In this document: positions 43,758 to 50,668 of the stretch, piece by piece | Layout of the letters: the number at the start of each line of letters is the position of its first letter | How positions within the stretch are numbered: the stretch's first letter is position 1 | Assembly (NCBI GenBank): GCA_030682835.1 | Contig: JAUXNG010000012.1 | Span: 1-64,000 of the forward strand | Origin: Hydrogenophaga sp. | GTDB taxonomy: Bacteria > Pseudomonadota > Gammaproteobacteria > Burkholderiales > Burkholderiaceae_C | DNA: 64,000 nucleotides | Direction of reading: 5' to 3' | Translations under genes and position numbers: made by a program | Notes under the pieces: generated by a model | Seen by the model: the letters and a program-made list of their open reading frames with translations, nothing else | Database searches by the model: none | What the model was told of the DNA's origin: nothing

Positions 43758-44762
43758 ATGTCCGACTCATTTCTGTCCCAGGAAGAGGTCGACGCCCTGC
43801 TCGAAGGCGTCACCGGTGAGAGCCAGAAGGTCGAGAAAGAGGCGATCCCCACAAGCGGGGTGCGCAGCTACAACCTTTCAAGCCAGGAACGCATCGTGCG
43901 TGGGCGCATGCCCACCATGGAGATCGTCAACGAACGGTTTTCACGCAACCTGCGCCTGGGCCTGTTCAACCTGATCCGCCGCAGCCCCGAGATTTCGGTG
44001 GGCGCCGTGCAGGTGCAGAAGTACAGCGCCTTCCTGCGCGAGCTGGTGGTGCCCACCAACTTCAACATCATGGCGGTGCGCCCGCTGCGCGGCAACGGCC
44101 TGGTGGTGTGCGAGCCCACCCTGCTGTTCGGCGTGATCGACAGCCTGTACGGCGGCAACGGCAAGTTCCACACCCGCATCGAAGGCCGCGACTTTTCCCC
44201 CACCGAGCAGCGCGTGATCACGCGCCTGGTCGACGTGGTGGCCACGGAATACAAGAAGGCCTGGGCGGGTGTGTACCCGCTGGAACTGTCCTACCAGCGC
44301 TCGGAGATGCAGCCCCAGTTCGCCACCGTGGCGACGCCCAGCGAGATTGTGGTGTCCACCAGCTTCATGCTGGAAATCGGCGACATCACTGGTGCGCTGC
44401 ACATCTGCATTCCCTACGCCACGCTGGAGCCGATCCGCGACGTGCTGTATTCGTCGGTACAGGGCGATGCGATCGAAGTCGACCGGCGCTGGGTGCGGCT
44501 GCTGAGCCACGAAATCCAGGCCGCCGAGCTGACGCTGGTGGCCGAACTGGCCAAGACCGACGCCACCGTGGAGCAACTGCTCTCCATGCAGGTGGGCGAC
44601 TTTCTCGAACTCGAACGCTCCCCCACCGTGCAGGCCAAGGTGGAAGGGGTTCCGCTCTTTGAATGCCAATACGGCACCCACAAGGGCAAATACGCGCTGC
44701 GGATCGACCGCAAGCTGCGTGGCGCCGACATGAACTGGCTGGGAGATTCCTATGGCAACTGA
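43758..44762 (+). CDS. fliM: Motor switch protein FliM
   Basis: A 334-residue switch protein. The N-terminal peptide SDSFLSQEEVDALLEG is the CheY-P binding site. The middle domain begins with IVRGRMPTMEIVNERFSRNL and includes FGVIDSLYGGNGKFHTRIEG; the C-terminal domain is of the SpoA type (VPLFECQYGTHKGKYALRID). The ATG at 43758 is chosen because the CheY-binding peptide starts there. It overlaps fliN by 11 bp. Confidence 0.97.
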   Translation: MSDSFLSQEEVDALLEGVTGESQKVEKEAIPTSGVRSYNLSSQERIVRGRMPTMEIVNERFSRNLRLGLFNLIRRSPEISVGAVQVQKYSAFLRELVVPTNFNIMAVRPLRGNGLVVCEPTLLFGVIDSLYGGNGKFHTRIEGRDFSPTEQRVITRLVDVVATEYKKAWAGVYPLELSYQRSEMQPQFATVATPSEIVVSTSFMLEIGDITGALHICIPYATLEPIRDVLYSSVQGDAIEVDRRWVRLLSHEIQAAELTLVAELAKTDATVEQLLSMQVGDFLELERSPTVQAKVEGVPLFECQYGTHKGKYALRIDRKLRGADMNWLGDSYGN

Positions 44763-45174
44763 CGACAACGACATCAACGACTCTGTGGCCGACGACTGGG
44801 CGCAGGCACTCGAAGAACAGGCCGGCGCCAGTGGCGGCGGGGCCGATGCGGCGCCCGAATTCGAGCCGGTGAGCACACCCGCCGCAGCCACCACGGGCAG
44901 CAACCCGATCCAGGACATCCAGATGGTGCTGGACATCCCGGTGCAGCTGTCGGTGGAGCTGGGCCGCACCAAGGTGCCGATCAAATACATCCTGCAGCTG
45001 GCGCAGGGCTCGGTGGTGGAGCTGGACGCCCTGGCCGGCGAGCCGATGGACGTGCTGGTCAACGGCTACCTGATCGCGCAGGGCGAGGTGGTGGTGGTGA
45101 ACGACAAGTTCGGCATCCGCCTGACGGACATCGTGACGCCGTCGGAGCGGATGCGCAGAGTCAGCAAAAGCTGA
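44752..45174 (+). CDS. fliN: Motor switch protein FliN
   Basis: A 140-residue switch protein. The acidic N-terminal 50 residues are variable; the C-terminal SpoA domain is clear (IQMVLDIPVQLSVELGRTKV, then ILQLAQGSVVELDALAGEPM, VLVNGYLIAQGEVVVVNDKF). It starts inside the end of fliM. It is followed by a 155-bp gap holding one composite hairpin element before fliO. Confidence 0.97.
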   Translation: MATDDNDINDSVADDWAQALEEQAGASGGGADAAPEFEPVSTPAAATTGSNPIQDIQMVLDIPVQLSVELGRTKVPIKYILQLAQGSVVELDALAGEPMDVLVNGYLIAQGEVVVVNDKFGIRLTDIVTPSERMRRVSKS

Positions 45175-45190
45175 CTCTGCTATTCGGAAC

Positions 45191-45269
45191 ACCCCCCGCG
45201 TCGCCTTCGGCGCCACCCCCCTCCAGGGGGGCGACACCTGAGGCCCGGCAAAGCCGGTTCCTCGGTGTC
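45191..45269 (+). repeat. Composite three-hairpin element after fliN
   Basis: It begins 16 nt after the fliN stop. First stem CGCC-TTC-GGCG, central CCCCCC-tcca-GGGGGG, third hairpin GACACC/GGTGTC, GAGG/CCTC, CCGGC-AAA-GCCGG. The GAGG/CCTC pair replaces GCGG/CCGC with pairing kept. Confidence 0.88.
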
Positions 45270-45329
45270 TCTGGCTGAATTCCCTGCGCTCCGACCGCAC
45301 CCATTCTTTTCCTATTCGCTCCTACTTCC

Positions 45330-45710
45330 ATGTTGCAAAGCGCGCTTCCTGCTCTGGGTCTGCTGCTCCTGATGGTGCTGCTGGCGTTCGCGCTGCAGCG
45401 CTGGAAAAAGCACCTGCCGGGCATTGGTCACCAGGGTGGCCCGGCCATGCGGGTGATGAACTCGGTGGCGCTGGGGCCGCAGCAGCGGCTCGTCACGGTG
45501 CAGCTGGGTGAAGGGGCCGATGCGACTTGCCTGGTGCTCGGCGTGGCGCCGGGCAGCATCACCCATCTGCACAGCCTGCCGATGCCCGCCGAGGTCAGCG
45601 TGCCCGGCACCTCGGGCGCACCTGGCGCCACCCCCGCCGGCGCCTTTGCCAGCCGCCTGGCCCAGCTCATGAACCCCTCTTCCGTCAAAGGCCCCCATGC
45701 CCCGCGCTGA
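45330..45710 (+). CDS. fliO: Flagellar export assembly protein FliO
   Basis: A 126-residue protein with one N-terminal membrane helix ([20 protein letters not shown]) and a small cytoplasmic domain ([20 protein letters not shown]). FliO helps assemble the FliP ring. Sequence conservation is low; the fold pattern and position before fliP support the call. Its end overlaps fliP by 14 bp. Confidence 0.9.
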   Translation: MLQSALPALGLLLLMVLLAFALQRWKKHLPGIGHQGGPAMRVMNSVALGPQQRLVTVQLGEGADATCLVLGVAPGSITHLHSLPMPAEVSVPGTSGAPGATPAGAFASRLAQLMNPSSVKGPHAPR

Positions 45711-46503
45711 TGCACCCTGGCGCCAGGGCGCCGTGCTGGCCCTGCTCCTGCTGCTGGCCGGCACCGCGCTGGCACAGACCGCGCCTAGCCTGCCGCTGAC
45801 ACCGCCCTCGCCTGCCGTGGCGTCCACCGGTGCAGCGCTTCCGCTGGTGATCGGTCAGGGCCCGGGTGGCAACACCTACTCGGTGCCCATCCAGACCCTG
45901 CTGTTCTTCACGGCGCTGTCCTTCCTGCCAGCCGTGCTGCTGCTCATGACGGGCTTCACCCGCATCGTCATCGTGCTGTCGCTGCTGCGCCAGGCGCTGG
46001 GCACCCAGTCTGCCCCGCCCAACCAGGTGGTGGTGGGTCTGGCGCTGTTCCTCACGCTGTTCGTGATGGGGCCCACGCTCGACAAGGTCTACCAGGACGC
46101 CTACGCGCCCTACACGGCGAACCAGATCAGTTTTGAAGAGGCGCTGTCGCGCGGCGAGCAGCCCATGCGCGCCTTCATGCTCAAGCAGACCCGGCAGTCC
46201 GACTTCGAACTGTTCGCCAAGCTGGCCAAGCTGCCCGACGACGTGACCGCCGAGACCGCGCCGTTCCGCGTGATCGTGCCGGCCTTCGTCACCAGCGAGC
46301 TCAAGACCGCGTTCCAGATCGGCTTCATGATCTTCATCCCCTTCCTGGTGATCGACATGGTGGTGGCCAGCGTGCTGATGTCGCTGGGCATGATGATGCT
46401 GTCGCCCGTGCTCGTGGCCCTGCCCTTCAAGCTCATGCTGTTCGTGCTGGCCGACGGCTGGAACATCCTCATTGGCTCGCTCGCCGCCAGCTTCGCTGTA
46501 TGA
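45697..46503 (+). CDS. fliP: Flagellar export gate protein FliP
   Basis: A 268-residue gate subunit. A cleavable signal sequence ([12 protein letters not shown], about residues 10-27) is followed by four membrane helices. FliP motifs are [20 protein letters not shown] followed by [20 protein letters not shown], and [20 protein letters not shown]. It pairs with FliQ and FliR in the central export pore. A 126-bp gap with a variant composite element separates it from fliQ. Confidence 0.97.
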   Translation: MPRADAPWRQGAVLALLLLLAGTALAQTAPSLPLTPPSPAVASTGAALPLVIGQGPGGNTYSVPIQTLLFFTALSFLPAVLLLMTGFTRIVIVLSLLRQALGTQSAPPNQVVVGLALFLTLFVMGPTLDKVYQDAYAPYTANQISFEEALSRGEQPMRAFMLKQTRQSDFELFAKLAKLPDDVTAETAPFRVIVPAFVTSELKTAFQIGFMIFIPFLVIDMVVASVLMSLGMMMLSPVLVALPFKLMLFVLADGWNILIGSLAASFAV

Positions 46504-46506
46504 CGG

Positions 46507-46580
46507 CCCCCACGCTCCGCCGCTGCGCGGGTCGCTGCCCCCCCGGGGGGCTGATCCGGCTTGGGGCGGCCCGGCGCCGG
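46507..46580 (+). repeat. Variant composite element after fliP
   Basis: It lies 3 nt after the fliP stop. A first stem with GCCGC-TGC-GCGG and a CCCCCCC/GGGGGG palindrome are present; the third hairpin is altered (GGCCCGGCGCCGG) and lacks the usual AAA loop. It is a divergent copy. Confidence 0.6.
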
Positions 46581-46629
46581 ATCGTCTTCCGCCCGGCAAC
46601 TGTTCTCGCCATTCACAAGGACTTTTGAG

Positions 46630-46899
46630 ATGGACCCACAAGCCGCCCTCACCATGGGCCAGAACGCCCTCTTCATGCTGCTCATGGTGGCTGCGCCGGT
46701 GCTGGCCACCGTGCTGGGCGTGGGCCTGATCGTGAGCCTGTTCCAGGCCATCACGCAGATCCAGGAAGCCACGCTGGCCTTTGTGCCCAAGCTGATCGCG
46801 GCGATTGCAGTGTTCGCCATCGCCGGGCCCTGGATGATGAGCACCATGGTGGACTTCATCCGCAGCACGATCCTGTCCATCCCCCAGTATGCGGTTTGA
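46630..46899 (+). CDS. fliQ: Flagellar export gate protein FliQ
   Basis: An 89-residue FliQ with two membrane helices (NALFMLLMVAAPVLATVLGV and AVFAIAGPWMMSTMVDFI region) and the family segment LIVSLFQAITQIQEATLAFV followed by PKL. ATG at 46630 (MDPQAALTMG) is the standard start and lies 7 nt after an AGGA box. Composite-type elements lie on both sides. Confidence 0.96.
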   Translation: MDPQAALTMGQNALFMLLMVAAPVLATVLGVGLIVSLFQAITQIQEATLAFVPKLIAAIAVFAIAGPWMMSTMVDFIRSTILSIPQYAV

Positions 46900-46976
46900 C
46901 CCCCCCTGCGCCGCTTCGCGGCTTCCCCCCGGGGGGACGGCACTGGCGGCCCGGCAAAGCCGGTTCCGCGGTGCCC
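46900..46976 (+). repeat. Composite three-hairpin element after fliQ
   Basis: It begins directly at the fliQ stop. First stem GCCGC-TTC-GCGGC, central CCCCCCGGGGGG, third hairpin with arms GGCAC/GTGCC, GCGG/CCGC and CCGGC-AAA-GCCGG. Confidence 0.88.
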
Positions 46977-47023
46977 TAGGACGGCTCCCCCTCTTCTGCG
47001 CGCGCTTGCGTACGGCTTGAGTC

Positions 47024-47791
47024 ATGCCCACCTTCAGCGAAGCCGACATCATGGCGCTGGTGTCGCCGGTGTTCTGGCCGTTCCTGCGGGTGCTGGCGGT
47101 GTTTTCGAGTGCGCCGATTTTTTCGGCGCGGTCGGTGCCGGTGCGCACCCGCGTGGCGCTGGCGATGCTGGTGGCGCTGTGCGCGCAGGCCGGTCTGCCC
47201 GATCAGCCGATGGTGGCGCTGACCGATCCGCAGGCTTTTTCGGTGGTGCTTCAGCAGGTGGTGATCGGCGTGGCAATCGGGCTGGCGGTGCGCATCGTGT
47301 TCGCGTCGGTGGAACTGGCTGGCGAGGTGATCGGCCTGCAGATGGGCCTGAACTTCGCGGGCTTCTTTGATCCGTCGACCAATTCGCAGTCCAGCACCGT
47401 GGGCCGCTTTTTCGGCAACACCACCATGCTGCTGTTCGTGGTGCTCAACGGCCACCTCATGCTGCTGCAGGCGGTGATCGCCAGCTTCGAGACCTTCCCC
47501 ATTGGCGGCAACGCGTTCGAGTCGATCAACCGGCTGCAGCTGCACCAGTTGGGCGCCATCGTGTTCCGCTATGGCCTGTGGATCGCGCTGCCCATGATCG
47601 GCATGCTGTTGTTCATCAACATCGTGCTGGGCTTCATTTCTCGCATCGCCCCGCAGATGAACGCGTTTGCCATCGGTTTCCCGCTGACGCTCTCGGCCGG
47701 CCTGCTGGGCATGGCCTTCACCCTTCCCATGCTCGACGCGCCGGTGATCGCGCTCATGAAGCTGGCCACCAGCCTGTTCACAGGCGGCTGA
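47024..47791 (+). CDS. fliR: Flagellar export gate protein FliR
   Basis: A 255-residue gate subunit with about six membrane helices. Family motifs are FWPFLRVLAVFSSAPIFSAR, then GEVIGLQMGLNFAGFFDPST, and PLTLSAGLLGMAFTLPMLDA. It completes the fliL-to-fliR run. It converges on the LuxR-type regulator gene with only 33 bp between the stops, where I see no strong terminator. Confidence 0.96.
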   Translation: MPTFSEADIMALVSPVFWPFLRVLAVFSSAPIFSARSVPVRTRVALAMLVALCAQAGLPDQPMVALTDPQAFSVVLQQVVIGVAIGLAVRIVFASVELAGEVIGLQMGLNFAGFFDPSTNSQSSTVGRFFGNTTMLLFVVLNGHLMLLQAVIASFETFPIGGNAFESINRLQLHQLGAIVFRYGLWIALPMIGMLLFINIVLGFISRIAPQMNAFAIGFPLTLSAGLLGMAFTLPMLDAPVIALMKLATSLFTGG

Positions 47792-47824
47792 GGCCGGGCG
47801 CCGGGTGCGCAGGTATCTGGCGCC

Positions 47825-48454
47825 TTACACCAGCCCGTTGCGGATGGCGTAGACCGTGAGTTCGGCGTTGTTGCCCAGGTGCAGCTTTTCCAGCACGCGC
47901 GCGCGGTAGACGCTCACCGTCTTGGGGCTGAGCATGAGATCTTCGGCGATCTCGGAGAGCTTGCGGCCCGAGGCGATCTTCTGCAGCGTCTGCAGCTCGC
48001 GCTCGGACAGGCTGGCGTGCAGTTCCTCGCTCTCCGGTGCGTTGAGGTTGTCCACCAGCATCTGCGCCACCTCGGCGGTGACGTACTTGCGGCCCTGCAT
48101 CACGGTGCGGATGGCGTTCACCAGCTCGGCCGGGTCGCCGGCCTTGTTCACATAACCGCGCGCACCGGCCCGCAGGCAGCGGATGGCGTACTGGTCTTCC
48201 GGGTACATCGAGACCACCAGCGTCTTCACCGGCGAGCCCTCTTCGCGCAGCGCACCGAGCACCTCCAGGCCGCCACGGCCGGGCATGTTCAGGTCGAGCA
48301 GGAGCACGTCGCAGGTGTTCTTGCGCAGCTGCTCGCGCAGTTCGGGGTAGTTGCCCGCTTCGCCCACGACCTGGATGTCCACCGCCTCGGAAATGGTGTC
48401 GCGCACCCCGCGACGCACCACGGCGTGGTCATCACACAAAATCACCTTGATCAT
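47825..48454 (-). CDS. NarL/FixJ-type response regulator
   Basis: A 209-residue regulator: receiver domain (acidic pair in VILCDDHAVVRRG, phospho-acceptor Asp in VLLLDLNMPGRGG, Lys in GYVNKAGDP) and C-terminal LuxR helix-turn-helix (LSERELQTLQKIASGRKLSE, then LMLSPKTVSVYRARVLEKL). It overlaps the kinase gene by 23 bp, so the two form one signalling pair. An AGGAGG site lies before the ATG. Targets are unknown; position between fliR and the che operon suggests motility. Confidence 0.9.
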   Translation of the reverse strand: MIKVILCDDHAVVRRGVRDTISEAVDIQVVGEAGNYPELREQLRKNTCDVLLLDLNMPGRGGLEVLGALREEGSPVKTLVVSMYPEDQYAIRCLRAGARGYVNKAGDPAELVNAIRTVMQGRKYVTAEVAQMLVDNLNAPESEELHASLSERELQTLQKIASGRKLSEIAEDLMLSPKTVSVYRARVLEKLHLGNNAELTVYAIRNGLV

Positions 48455-49580
48455 CTTTTTCCTCCTGTTCCATCATCGCACCGTCTGACCCGATGCCCGC
48501 CCCCAGGGGGACCGACAGAATCACCGAGGTACCGCGCGGCGAGGAACTGATGTCCAGCCAGCCACCTACCTTGGCGGCGCGCTCGCGCAGGCCGAGCAGG
48601 CCGAACGACTTGGCCTTGCGCAGCGATTCAGCGTCCAGGCCCCGGCCGTTGTCGTTCACTTCCAGCGTGAGCACGCCTTCCTGGTCGCTCAGGTCGATGT
48701 CGACCGCGCTGGCCCGGGCGTGCTTGGCGACGTTGGTGAGGGATTCCTGCGCCGTGCGGTAGGCCACCAGCTGCACATCATGCGGCACGTCGATGGTTTC
48801 GGCCGAATACCGGACGGCCACCGGCAGGCCGTTGCGCCGCTCGAAACTGGACGCCAGCCACTGCACCGCGGCCACCAGGCCCTGGTCCAGAATCGGCGGG
48901 CGCAGGTTCATCATGATGCGCTGGCTGGCCTCCAGCGCGTGCTGCAGCATCTCCATGGCAGAGCCCACATGCTGCTGCACCTCGCCGCTGTCCACGTGGC
49001 GGCCCACCCAGGCCAGGTCGAGCTTCACCGCCGCCAGGGCACCGCCAATGTCGTCGTGGATCTCACGGGCGATGCTGGCACGCTCCTGCTCGATGCTGAT
49101 CTGCAGGTGCTCGGCCAGCTCGGCCAGGCGCTGCCGCGATTCGGCCAGCTCGGCGTCTGCCCGGGCCTTGGCGTTGCGCGTGTCGGCCATTTCCAGCGCC
49201 CGCTGGATCACATGCGACAGCCGGTGCATGCTGTCCTTGAGCAGGTAGTCGCTCACGCCCTGGAGCATGGCCTCGACCGCCGCGGCCTCGCCGATGGCGC
49301 CCGACAGGATCACAAACGGCAGGTCGGGCCGTGCCTCGCGTGCGACCTGCCAGGCGTCCAGCCCGGTGAAGCCGGGCAGGTGGTAATCGGCCAGCACGAT
49401 GTCGTACCGGCCTTCGGTCAGCTCCTGGGTGAAGTCTTCCATGGTGTCCACCAGCACCAGTTCGCAGAGCATCTGGCTGCGCTGCAGGGCGAACTTCACC
49501 AGGGCGTGGTCGACCCGGGAATCCTCCAGGTGGAGGATGCGGATCCCTGTCCGCTGTTCTGTCTCGGGGTTTCCGCTCAT
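48432..49580 (-). CDS. Soluble receiver-histidine kinase (HisKA_3 type)
   Basis: A 382-residue kinase without membrane helices. Residues of about 12-130 form a receiver domain (ILHLEDSRVDHALV, Asp in IVLADYHLPGFTG). A coiled coil follows, then a HisKA_3 dimerisation domain with the phospho-histidine in REIHDDIGGALAAVKLDLAW, and an HATPase (VAYRTAQESLTNVAKHARAS, NDNGRGLD, FGLLGLRERA). It should receive a signal from another kinase through its receiver, then phosphorylate the overlapping LuxR-type regulator. No good ribosome site is seen before the ATG. Confidence 0.87.
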   Translation of the reverse strand: MSGNPETEQRTGIRILHLEDSRVDHALVKFALQRSQMLCELVLVDTMEDFTQELTEGRYDIVLADYHLPGFTGLDAWQVAREARPDLPFVILSGAIGEAAAVEAMLQGVSDYLLKDSMHRLSHVIQRALEMADTRNAKARADAELAESRQRLAELAEHLQISIEQERASIAREIHDDIGGALAAVKLDLAWVGRHVDSGEVQQHVGSAMEMLQHALEASQRIMMNLRPPILDQGLVAAVQWLASSFERRNGLPVAVRYSAETIDVPHDVQLVAYRTAQESLTNVAKHARASAVDIDLSDQEGVLTLEVNDNGRGLDAESLRKAKSFGLLGLRERAAKVGGWLDISSSPRGTSVILSVPLGAGIGSDGAMMEQEEKDDQGDFV

Positions 49581-49648
49581 GGTGTGAGGTATTTGGCACC
49601 ACTTCCGGGGCGTGTGGGCGCCAACGGCAAGCGGACATGAAAAGAAGC

Positions 49649-49675
49649 TGAATTCGGGCGGTTATCTGCCGATAC
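49649..49675 (+). promoter_or_regulatory. Sigma-28-like promoter of the che operon
   Basis: TGAATTCG (49649-49656), an 11-nt spacer, and GCCGATAC (49668-49675). The -10 box matches the consensus at seven of eight positions; the -35 box is weaker. It lies about 85 nt upstream of the first gene of the chemotaxis operon. Confidence 0.55.
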
Positions 49676-49758
49676 AGCAGGTCGAGACCTTTGAAAATTG
49701 TACTGTCCGCCTGCCCAAGATGCCCTGCCCAGCACAGCCCCCCACAAGCCAGGAACCC

Positions 49759-50193
49759 ATGATGATGCCGCAGCCCGCTCCCTCGGTCACCCTGCCCGTG
49801 AATCTGGTCGCCGATCTGCAGGATTCGCTGCTGATGGCCATGACCGACCTGCAGCGGCTGGAAGGTCTGCTCGATCACGCCACGTCCAACCTGCTCGAGC
49901 GCTTCGGTTCGGTGAACGAAGCGCTGAGCAACCTGCAGGAACAGCCGGGCGAAAACCTGGTGCCGATCCGCCTCAGCCTGCACCAGGCCGTGACCGAGCT
50001 CCAGTTCCACGACATGGCCACCCAGCTCATCGTGCACACCGGCAAGGTGCTGCAGGGCTGCGCCTGGCGCCTGGCCGACGAAGCCATGGAGCGGGAGGAA
50101 GACGAGATCCCCTTCTGCATGGACCCCATGCCCGAACGCCCCAGTCCCGTCACACAAAGTGAGATGGACGCCGGTTCCATCGAGCTGTTCTGA
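49759..50193 (+). CDS. Short CheZ-like protein, head of the cheA operon
   Basis: A 144-residue, mainly helical protein. The segment TELQFHDMATQLIVHTGKVL (about residues 89-108) closely resembles the CheZ active-site helix: Asp followed four residues later by Gln (FHDMATQ versus FHDLTGQ in the canonical CheZ at 27 kb). The C-terminus ends GSIELF. The start at 49759 has AGGAA upstream; further in-frame codons upstream run into the promoter. It is much shorter than CheZ (204 residues here). I infer a CheY-P phosphatase or CheZ-derived regulator for the adjacent cheY. Confidence 0.65.
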   Translation: MMMPQPAPSVTLPVNLVADLQDSLLMAMTDLQRLEGLLDHATSNLLERFGSVNEALSNLQEQPGENLVPIRLSLHQAVTELQFHDMATQLIVHTGKVLQGCAWRLADEAMEREEDEIPFCMDPMPERPSPVTQSEMDAGSIELF

Positions 50194-50251
50194 CCGCCCG
50201 CTCAAGACGCCCCCTTAATTGTCGATATCTGTTGAAAACACGGAGTACCCC

Positions 50252-50614
50252 ATGCAATCGATTCTTGCCGTAGACGACTCGGCCTCCATGCGAAAAATGG
50301 TGTCGTTCACCCTGACGGGCGCGGGCTTTCACGTCGTGGAAGCGGTGGACGGTCAGGACGCTTTCGAAAAAGCCCAGATCCACGCCATCGATCTGGTGCT
50401 GACCGACCAGAACATGCCCCGCCTCGACGGCCTGGGCCTGACCAAGAAGCTGCGCGAGCACCCCAAGTTCAAGAACACCCCCATCCTGATCCTGACCACC
50501 GAGTCGAGCGACCAGATGAAGGCGGCAGGCCGCAGCGCCGGTGCCACGGGGTGGCTGGTCAAACCTTTTGATCCGGGTCGTCTGATCGAAGTCATCCAGA
50601 AGGTCATCCGCTGA
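50252..50614 (+). CDS. Second CheY-type response regulator
   Basis: A 120-residue single receiver domain: acidic pair in LAVDDSASMRKM, phospho-acceptor in LVLTDQNMPRLDG, Thr in LTTESS and Lys in WLVKPFDP. It differs clearly from the CheY beside cheZ and is of the kind commonly encoded next to cheA. ATG at 50252 has GGAG upstream. Whether it acts on FliM or serves as a phosphate sink is not visible. Confidence 0.93.
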   Translation: MQSILAVDDSASMRKMVSFTLTGAGFHVVEAVDGQDAFEKAQIHAIDLVLTDQNMPRLDGLGLTKKLREHPKFKNTPILILTTESSDQMKAAGRSAGATGWLVKPFDPGRLIEVIQKVIR

Positions 50615-50668
50615 ACCGTTAGCCGCTGATCGCCTGGGCACACGCCCCGGCCAGCCAAGGAGTCCCCC

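Noticed and set aside
10671..46976. Composite elements as a CRISPR array or as simple intrinsic terminators
   Set aside because: The copies are dispersed, not in a spaced array, and they lack T-runs after the hairpins; several lie between genes that must be cotranscribed.
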